Assembly: GCA_030688135.1 (NCBI GenBank)
Contig: JAUYIW010000065.1
Span: forward strand, 1-9,833
Reading direction: 5' to 3'
Length of the DNA: 9,833 bases
Source of the DNA: Candidatus Uhrbacteria bacterium
GTDB taxonomy: Bacteria; Patescibacteriota; Patescibacteriia; UBA9934
In this document: piece by piece, positions 6,578-9,833 of the stretch
How positions within the stretch are numbered: position 1 is the stretch's first letter
How the letters are laid out: each line of letters opens with the position of its first letter
Notes under the pieces: generated by a model
Told to the model about the DNA's origin: nothing
What the model saw: the letters and a program-made list of their open reading frames with translations, nothing else
The model's database searches: none
Position numbers and translations under genes: made by a program

Positions 6578-7036
6578 ATGCCAACACTTGCAGTAAATAA
6601 AAAAGCAAGATTCGACTACGACCTTCTCGAAAAATTTGAAGGTGGTTTGGCTTTGGAAGGATTTGAAGTAAAAGCTATAAAGAAAGGAAGCGTGCATATG
6701 CGCGGATCATTCATGATTGTGCAAAATGATGAGCTATGGCTAAAAAACATGCATATTGGAAAATATGCTCCAGCAGGCGTTCAGGCTGACTATGATCCAA
6801 CTCGCGATCGAAAGGTGCTTGTGAAGAAGCGAGAAATCAAACGTTTACTAGGAAAAAAGCAAGCTGAAGGCTTGACAATTGTGCCAATTCGTGTTTATAC
6901 TAAGGGCGCGCTTATTAAAATTGGGTTTGCAATAGCTAAAGGAAAGAAGAAGCACGAGAAGAAAGATGCTATTAAAAAACGAGACCTTGATAAGCACGCA
7001 CGCGAAGAAATGAAAAAAACCCGATTCGGATCATAA
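6578..7036 (+). CDS. smpB: SsrA-binding protein SmpB
   Basis: The 152-residue protein is a full-length SmpB, the partner that binds the tRNA-like domain of tmRNA and brings it to stalled ribosomes. Family signatures occur in order: NKKARFDYDLLEKFEGGLALEGFEVKAIKKG at the N-terminus, ELWLKNMHIGKYAP (about 52-65), then DPTRDRKVLVKKREIKRL (about 73-90) and GLTIVPIRVYTKGALIKIGFAIAKGKK (about 98-124). The basic tail (KKHEKKDAIKKRDLDKHAREEMKK) corresponds to the DKR-containing tail that enters the mRNA channel; the usual DKR reads EKK here. The start is the first ATG in a conserved N-terminal context; no Shine-Dalgarno precedes it. The gene is immediately followed by a palindromic repeat and the tmRNA gene, so protein and RNA of the trans-translation system are encoded together and may share a transcript. 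Confidence 0.97.
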   Translation: MPTLAVNKKARFDYDLLEKFEGGLALEGFEVKAIKKGSVHMRGSFMIVQNDELWLKNMHIGKYAPAGVQADYDPTRDRKVLVKKREIKRLLGKKQAEGLTIVPIRVYTKGALIKIGFAIAKGKKKHEKKDAIKKRDLDKHAREEMKKTRFGS

Positions 7037-7046
7037 ACTGAAAATA

Positions 7047-7127
7047 GGCCTGCCCCCACACCTATTTACCTTGTAAATAGCCAGGGCCTGCCCCCACACC
7101 TATTTACCTTGTAAATAGGTGTGGGGG
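7047..7127 (+). repeat. REP-like palindromic repeat, one and a half copies, abutting ssrA
   Basis: A 34-nt unit starting GGCCTGCCCCC and ending GTAAATAG occurs identically at 7047-7080 and 7085-7118. Each contains CTATTTAC-CTT-GTAAATAG. The second copy extends into a perfect 17-bp hairpin: CCCCCACACCTATTTAC (7091-7107) pairs with 7111-7127 around the loop CTT. The last three bases of that arm are the first three of the tmRNA (GGG, 7125-7127). The GGCCTGCC-bounded palindrome resembles REP elements mobilised by Y1 (RAYT) transposases, from my memory of such repeats. No transposase lies in the window. Confidence 0.85.
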
Positions 7128-7161
7128 CCTGCCAGGAATCGATGGCAGAACGATGATATAA

Positions 7162-7325
7162 GGGCCTGTTGTTGTATATGCTTTCGCAACGAAAGCATAA
7201 GATTCCGTGACAAAATCTTTAAACATTTTTTGAAGCGTGTTAATTAACACGAAGATAAAAATTTTAATGATTTTGGCCGGAAAATTATGCTTGCAGTAGA
7301 AATGATATAGAACAACAGGCCCGTA
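7162..7325 (+). other. Hairpin insertion (intervening sequence-like or REP-derived) in tmRNA helix P2
   Basis: The insert is bounded by a perfect 12-bp stem, GGGCCTGTTGTT (7162-7173) with AACAACAGGCCC (7311-7322), continued after a G-G mismatch by TATAT/ATATA. Inside are a 7-10 bp hairpin (TATGCTTTCG, loop CAA, CGAAAGCATA; 7177-7199) and a long AT-rich rod. The rod is built from TTCCG/CGGAA (7203-7207/7278-7282), CAAAATC/GATTTTG (7211-7217/7269-7275), TTAAA/TTTAA and ATTTTT/AAAAAT, capped by the palindrome GTGTTAATTAACAC (7237-7250). It separates TATAA (7157-7161) from GGATCAAGC (7326-7334). Joined, these pair with ATCCTTATA (7623-7631) and GCTTG (7613-7617), rebuilding P2. There is no open reading frame and it is too short for a typical group I intron. 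Confidence 0.85.
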
Positions 7326-7377
7326 GGATCAAGCCGGAGCGTACGCCCTCCGTTATCATGCGTACAAAGAGACACAT

Positions 7378-7443
7378 GCCAATCTCACAACACGAGTCAA
7401 GAACATGCTACGCATGCCTTCACTCGCTATGGCTGTCGCTTAA
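7378..7443 (+). other. ssrA: tmRNA proteolysis-tag reading frame
   Basis: The resume codon is GCC at 7378, 12 nt after the end of PK1 (AAAGAGACACAT between), matching the 11-12 nt spacing of the family. The frame encodes a 21-residue tag that starts ANLTTRVKN and ends SLAMAVA, then TAA and an in-frame TAG (7441-7446). The Ala-Asn start and small hydrophobic end are typical; the length and the basic/Met-rich middle are less so. An alternative resume at AAG (7399) after GAGTC fits the spacing rule poorly. Confidence 0.8.
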
Positions 7444-7672
7444 TAGCTGACTAGCCCATCCGCCTCGCAATGCCTGCTTGTGAGACAACGGGTGTTATAT
7501 ATGCAGGCTGCAGATGGATTGCCGGTCTATTCCATCTAAAGGCTAGTGATCGGAACGTTCAACAGTTTTTCGTCCCGCTTTTATCTGACTGAACGTAATC
7601 AAGTGGGAATACGCTTGTATACATCCTTATAAAATCCCTGACCAGACGGGAGTTCAACTCTCCCCAGGTCCA

Positions 7673-7721
7673 CCATCCTTCGCTTCGGCTAGAGTTTGTC
7701 GTTAGATGAAGCGAAGAATGG
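7673..7721 (+). other. Hairpin overlapping the tmRNA 3' CCA end
   Basis: CTTCGCTTC (7678-7686) pairs with GAAGCGAAG (7708-7716). After one mismatch, CCAT (7673-7676) pairs with ATGG (7718-7721), so the CCA end sits in the stem of the precursor. No T run follows, so a simple intrinsic terminator is unlikely; a 3' processing or stability element is more likely. Confidence 0.5.
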
Positions 7722-7759
7722 TACACAGTTAATTTATCTCAGCAATAAGCTCAATTACA

Positions 7760-8314
7760 ATGCGAATACATAGACACAGACATAGTAAACCAAAGTTTCA
7801 AATCCCGGCTTTTAAAATAAACCGTCAAATTCAGGTACCTGAAGTTCGTCTAATCGACGCAGCCGGAGAGATGCGCGGCAATGTATCAACCGAGGAGGCA
7901 TTAAAGATCGCAGAAGATGCAGGACTAGATCTTATTGAAGTTTCACCAAAAGCCAACCCACCGGTTTGTAAAGTAATGGACTTTGGAAGTTTTAAATATC
8001 AAAAAGAAAAAGAAGCTAAAAAGCAGCGAGCTGCTTCTAAAGAAGTTGAGATTAAGGGTATTCGACTTTCCTTCAAGATTGGTGTAAACGATCTTGAAGT
8101 TCGAAAAAAGCAAGCGCTCAAATTTTTAGAAAAAGGAAACAAACTTCGGATTGAGCTAATTTTGCGAGGTCGTGAAAAAGCTCATTTTGATAGAGCAAGG
8201 GAGGTTATGAACGGATTTGTAGACTCTTTGCGAGATGATTACGACCTTAAGATTGAATCCCCTGTCAAAAAAGCCGGAGGACGTCTTCATATGATAGTTG
8301 CTAGGGAAAAATAA
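7760..8314 (+). CDS. infC: Translation initiation factor IF-3
   Basis: This 184-residue protein is a full two-domain IF-3, which binds the 30S subunit, checks the start codon and prevents early 50S joining. The N-domain (about 18-82) shows INRQIQVPEVRLIDAAGE, EEALKIAEDAGLDLIEVSPKANPPVCKVMDFG and FKYQKEKE. The Lys-rich linker helix follows. The C-domain (about 96-184) shows KGIRLSFKIGVNDLEVRKKQALKFLEKGNKLRIELILRGRE and ends in GGRLHMIVAREK. The start is ATG at 7760, ahead of a basic His/Arg-rich extension (MRIHRHRHSKPK). It is not the AUU start known from E. coli, so that autocontrol mode is not evident. No Shine-Dalgarno is present. It is followed by a terminator and the separately promoted rpmI-rplT pair. 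Confidence 0.97.
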   Translation: MRIHRHRHSKPKFQIPAFKINRQIQVPEVRLIDAAGEMRGNVSTEEALKIAEDAGLDLIEVSPKANPPVCKVMDFGSFKYQKEKEAKKQRAASKEVEIKGIRLSFKIGVNDLEVRKKQALKFLEKGNKLRIELILRGREKAHFDRAREVMNGFVDSLRDDYDLKIESPVKKAGGRLHMIVAREK

Positions 8315-8332
8315 GCAAGATGCAATAATAAT

Positions 8333-8374
8333 CAGGGATATATGCTTTATCCTTGACATATCCTGCCTTTTTTT
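8333..8374 (+). terminator. Rho-independent terminator after infC
   Basis: CAGGGATAT (8333-8341) pairs with ATATCCTG (8358-8365) with one bulged G, then CC and a run of seven T (8368-8374). It overlaps the -35 and spacer of the rpmI promoter. Confidence 0.75.
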
Positions 8375-8381
8375 ATACACT
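8353..8381 (+). promoter_or_regulatory. Sigma-70-type promoter for rpmI-rplT, embedded in the infC terminator
   Basis: TTGACA (8353-8358), exactly 17 nt, TACACT (8376-8381). The start near 8388 gives a leader of about 38 nt with a small CCCT/AGGG hairpin (8400-8414 area) and no Shine-Dalgarno. The leader is too short for a known full L20-binding leader. Confidence 0.75.
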
Positions 8382-8425
8382 AGCGCCACTGATAGTTAGC
8401 CCTAATGAACAGGGTCAAAAACAAT

Positions 8426-8623
8426 ATGAAACTCAAAACACACAAAGCGCTTTCAAAGCGAATCAAAATTACAAAGAAAGGAAAGATTCTAAAACGAACC
8501 GCTGGACAGGATCATTTTAACTCGAACGAATCCAGCAAAACCACACGAAACAAGCGATCTGATAAAGAGATGACCAAAACTGTTCGTAAAGGAATTGCAC
8601 GTTCGATGCCTTACAGTTTGTAA
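8426..8623 (+). CDS. rpmI: 50S ribosomal protein L35
   Basis: The 65-residue protein matches L35: MKLKTHKALSKRIKITKKGKILKRTAGQDHFNS, then a basic C-terminal half with the conserved SKTTRNKR-type segment and a short hydrophobic end (ARSMPYSL). I start at ATG 8426, because L35 proteins begin with M(P)KMKTHKA. The in-frame ATG at 8405 would add MNRVKNN, which the family lacks and which would lie in the small leader hairpin. No Shine-Dalgarno precedes 8426 (GTCAAAAACAAT). It lies 41 nt ahead of rplT, the usual rpmI-rplT pairing, and both are read from the promoter at 8353. Confidence 0.95.
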   Translation: MKLKTHKALSKRIKITKKGKILKRTAGQDHFNSNESSKTTRNKRSDKEMTKTVRKGIARSMPYSL

Positions 8624-8664
8624 GTTAAGTTTTAGAGCTTAGGATTTAGAAATTATTTGACGAT

Positions 8665-9012
8665 ATGCCACGAGTAAAACGAGGAACACAACATACAAAA
8701 CGAAGAAATAGCCTACTTTCAAAAGTAAAAGGTTATCGTTGGGGTCGAAAGAGCAAAATACGTCTTGCACGTACTGCAATGCTTAAGGCCGGCGCTTACG
8801 CTTTTCGAGACAGACGTGCAAAAAAGCGAAATTTTAGACAGCTTTGGAACACTAAAATCAATGCAGCCGCAAGAATGCACGGAATGAGCTACTCGCAGTT
8901 TATTAACGCACTAAAGACAGGAAGCGTTGAAATTGATCGTAAAGTGCTCGCTCAGTTCGCCGAACACAACCCGGAAGTATTTGCAAAAATAGTTGAAACT
9001 GTAAAAAAATAA
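8665..9012 (+). CDS. rplT: 50S ribosomal protein L20
   Basis: The 115-residue protein is a standard L20, an early 23S rRNA-binding assembly protein. It shows MPRVKRGTQHTKRRNSLLSKVKGYRWGRKSKIRLART, then AMLKAGAYAFRDRRAKKRNFRQLWNTKINAAAR, followed by MHGMSYSQFINALKTGSVEIDRKVLAQFAEHNPEVFAKIV. All are family signatures and the length is normal. In many bacteria L20 represses its own operon through a leader that mimics its rRNA site; no such leader is evident here. The start has no Shine-Dalgarno (TTATTTGACGAT before ATG). The gene ends the translation block and is followed by two consecutive terminators. Confidence 0.98.
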   Translation: MPRVKRGTQHTKRRNSLLSKVKGYRWGRKSKIRLARTAMLKAGAYAFRDRRAKKRNFRQLWNTKINAAARMHGMSYSQFINALKTGSVEIDRKVLAQFAEHNPEVFAKIVETVKK

Positions 9013-9025
9013 TGTAGAACTCAGT

Positions 9026-9050
9026 AAGGGCGGGGTTTCCCCGTCCTTTT
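9026..9050 (+). terminator. Rho-independent terminator after rplT (first)
   Basis: AAGGGCGGGG (9026-9035), loop TTT, CCCCGTCCTT (9039-9048), a 10-bp stem with one G-U pair, ending in TTTT. Confidence 0.9.
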
Positions 9051-9068
9051 GATTATCGTCTATTATGT

Positions 9069-9094
9069 ACGTCTCTAAGAGACGTCCTTTTTTT
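9069..9094 (+). terminator. Rho-independent terminator after rplT (second)
   Basis: ACGTCTC (9069-9075), loop TAA, GAGACGT (9079-9085), then CC and seven T (9088-9094). Together with the first it insulates the ribosomal block from the GC-rich gene downstream. Confidence 0.9.
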
Positions 9095-9152
9095 AGCTAA
9101 ATCTGAAAAGATGTTCAAACGCAAGCAATTTAGGGATATTTGAGGAGCAGTC

Positions 9153-9181
9153 TTGACAAATCAGTATAAATATGCTAAATT
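9153..9181 (+). promoter_or_regulatory. Strong sigma-70-type promoter of the GC-rich membrane-anchored protein gene
   Basis: Perfect TTGACA (9153-9158), 17-nt spacer, TAAATT (9176-9181) preceded by TG (TGCTAAATT, an extended -10). It predicts a leader of about 53 nt containing a small CGTC-AACC-GACG hairpin and ending in AGGAGG (9231-9237 area). Confidence 0.8.
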
Positions 9182-9240
9182 CTTTAGTCATGCGTCAACC
9201 GACGTAGGATGATTCTTAACAATCAAAAAAAGGAGGAGTC

Positions 9241-9833
9241 ATGAGCTCCAAGGGTCTTTTGGCCGTCGTTTTGGCGGTCGTGGTGATGTTCGTTCTCATT
9301 TGTGGATGCGCCGGATTCGGAAGCGGCGTCTTCTACTTCGTCGGTGACGACGACGATGTCGTGAGCCACGGAGACGGGAACGAGTTCGTTCCCTGCGTTG
9401 GAAAGGCCGCACACTTCCCTCTCGGACGACAGACGCTCGACGTCTGGCTCCGCGGGGACGATGAAACGTTGAGGCGATACTACGTCTCGCCAGTTCGTGC
9501 CAACGACGACGGCTTCTGCGAAGTCGCCGGCGGTGAGAACGACGGCAAGCTCATCCCCATGAGCTGCCTGGTTCCGAAGCCTGGCATCCAGCTGGCAACG
9601 GATGAGTGCCCGGCACGCCGCGAGTGCCTCTTCGAAGAGGACGGCAGCGACTGCTCGGGCGAAGCGCCCAAGAAGTCCGAAGGCAAGGCAGCCGCCGAGT
9701 CCGACGACAAGGACAGCAACGACGCAGACAAGTCCGGCGACGAGCCCAAGGCCGAACCGGCCAAGTCCGACGACAAGGCCATCCCGGCCGATGACCTCAC
9801 CTTGAAGGCAGCCTTCAAGATGGCGTCCGACGC
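9241..9833 (+). CDS. Membrane-anchored or lipoprotein-like acidic, Cys-containing protein (partial, runs off the window)
   Basis: The frame is open from ATG 9241 to the window end (197 codons plus 2 bases), so the C-terminus is missing. A strong AAAGGAGGAG site lies just upstream. Residues about 5-20 are a hydrophobic segment followed by ICGCAG. This is either a signal anchor or a poor lipobox with Cys23. The outside part has six further Cys (52, 93, 109, 123, 129, 138), an even number that could form disulfides, in a small domain (about 45-140). A low-complexity Lys/Glu/Asp/Ala/Ser/Pro stretch follows (about 140-185), with reiterated KSDDKA/SDDKD-like and EPK/AEP units. I recognise no family. 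Strong GC-rich codon use (GAC, GCC, AAG, GGC) contrasts with the ribosomal genes just upstream and matches the other GC-rich gene at 103-1146. Confidence 0.8.
   Translation, partial: MSSKGLLAVVLAVVVMFVLICGCAGFGSGVFYFVGDDDDVVSHGDGNEFVPCVGKAAHFPLGRQTLDVWLRGDDETLRRYYVSPVRANDDGFCEVAGGENDGKLIPMSCLVPKPGIQLATDECPARRECLFEEDGSDCSGEAPKKSEGKAAAESDDKDSNDADKSGDEPKAEPAKSDDKAIPADDLTLKAAFKMASD

Larger units (their letters stand above)
7125..7675 (+). ncRNA. ssrA: tmRNA (SsrA), structurally complete but carrying a 164-nt internal insertion
   Basis: The transfer-messenger RNA rescues stalled ribosomes. The 5' acceptor GGGCCTG (7125-7131) pairs with CAGGTCC (7665-7671). The third pair is G-U, the alanyl-tRNA synthetase identity element, and A plus an encoded CCA follow (7672-7675). 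The D-like GGAATCGATGG matches the family GGAUUCGACGG. The T arm is GGGAG-TTCAACT-CTCCC (7648-7664). PK1 is CGGAG/CTCCG (7335-7339/7348-7352) with GTACGC/GCGTAC (7341-7346/7360-7365). P5 is CTAGCC/GGCTAG (7451-7456/7541-7546). PK2 is 7464-7470/7478-7484 with 7472-7477/7503-7508. PK3 is 7512-7518/7531-7537 with 7522-7527/7548-7553. PK4 is 7555-7561/7590-7596 with 7574-7580/7601-7607. Length is 551 nt against the usual 350-400; the excess is the insert at 7162-7325. No separate promoter is clear, so it may be processed from an smpB transcript. Confidence 0.95.

Noticed and set aside
6422..6697. Minus-strand frame overlapping the smpB start
   Set aside because: Antisense to a clear smpB, with composition of a shadow frame and no support.
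7047..7118. Possible CRISPR array from the repeated 34-nt unit
   Set aside because: Only two copies 4 nt apart with no spacers; the unit is a palindrome of REP type.
7162..7325. Group I intron in tmRNA
   Set aside because: Too short, no recognisable P/Q/R/S core, and the ends pair with each other as a closed stem rather than showing U-G splice features.
7125..7675. Permuted two-piece tmRNA or a separate tRNA gene
   Set aside because: The 5' acceptor half precedes and the 3' CCA half follows in the normal order; no anticodon arm is present.
7121..7675. Integration (att) site at the ssrA 3' end
   Set aside because: ssrA is a common integration target, but no integrase and no second copy of the 3' end is visible in the window.
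8405..8425. Upstream ATG for rpmI
   Set aside because: Adds seven residues not found in L35 and lies in a small hairpin; the family start motif begins at 8426.
9480..9818. Minus-strand and other plus-strand frames in the GC-rich right end
   Set aside because: Low-complexity shadows of the frame starting at 9241, which alone has promoter and SD.

Overview
The window looks like a piece of a small-genome, AT-rich bacterium, most plausibly a member of the Patescibacteria/CPR. This is inferred from gene content and style, not from a marker phylogeny. A compact translation block (smpB, ssrA, infC, rpmI, rplT) adjoins short-spaced membrane-protein genes, and most of the AT-rich genes have no Shine-Dalgarno sequence. 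UGA is used as a normal stop.

Layout. (1) 1-1305: a GC-rich minus-strand gene for an exported coiled-coil protein, with its own promoter, a structured leader, a strong AGGAGG site and a terminator. (2) 1306-1545: an AT-rich spacer holding a GC-rich nested hairpin. (3) 1546-6411: minus-strand genes. Four are tightly packed or overlapping: an AI-2E-family membrane protein, a small single-pass protein, a polytopic membrane protein and an HtrA-like PDZ protein whose catalytic His and Ser are replaced. They are followed by a Wzz-type chain-length protein, a double terminator and a stand-alone class I glutamine amidotransferase. (4) 6412-6577: a divergent promoter region. (5) 6578-9094: the plus-strand translation block, in the order smpB, a REP-like palindromic repeat, tmRNA, infC, rpmI and rplT, closed by two terminators. 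(6) 9153-9833: a second GC-rich gene with a strong promoter and AGGAGG site, encoding a membrane-anchored, Cys-containing, acidic protein that runs off the window.

The main discovery is in the tmRNA. Its acceptor stem (with the G3-U70 alanine identity pair), D-like region, PK1 to PK4, P5 and T arm can all be drawn, and a 21-residue tag reading frame ends in tandem stops. The 5' strand of helix P2 is interrupted by about 164 nt (7162-7325) that fold on themselves and are closed by a perfect 12-bp stem. Removing the insert rebuilds P2 and gives a 387-nt RNA with its resume codon at nucleotide 90. The insert ends (GGGCCTG/CAGGCCC) match the motif of the palindromic repeats that abut the tmRNA 5' end, which suggests one family of palindromic elements.

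A second theme is the contrast between the two GC-rich exported-protein genes and their AT-rich surroundings. They share a promoter layout (TTGACAAA...TCAG) and a strong AGGAGG. Two RNA hairpins in the window present CCUCC-type loops complementary to such sites, which could form a local translational control system; this is speculative.
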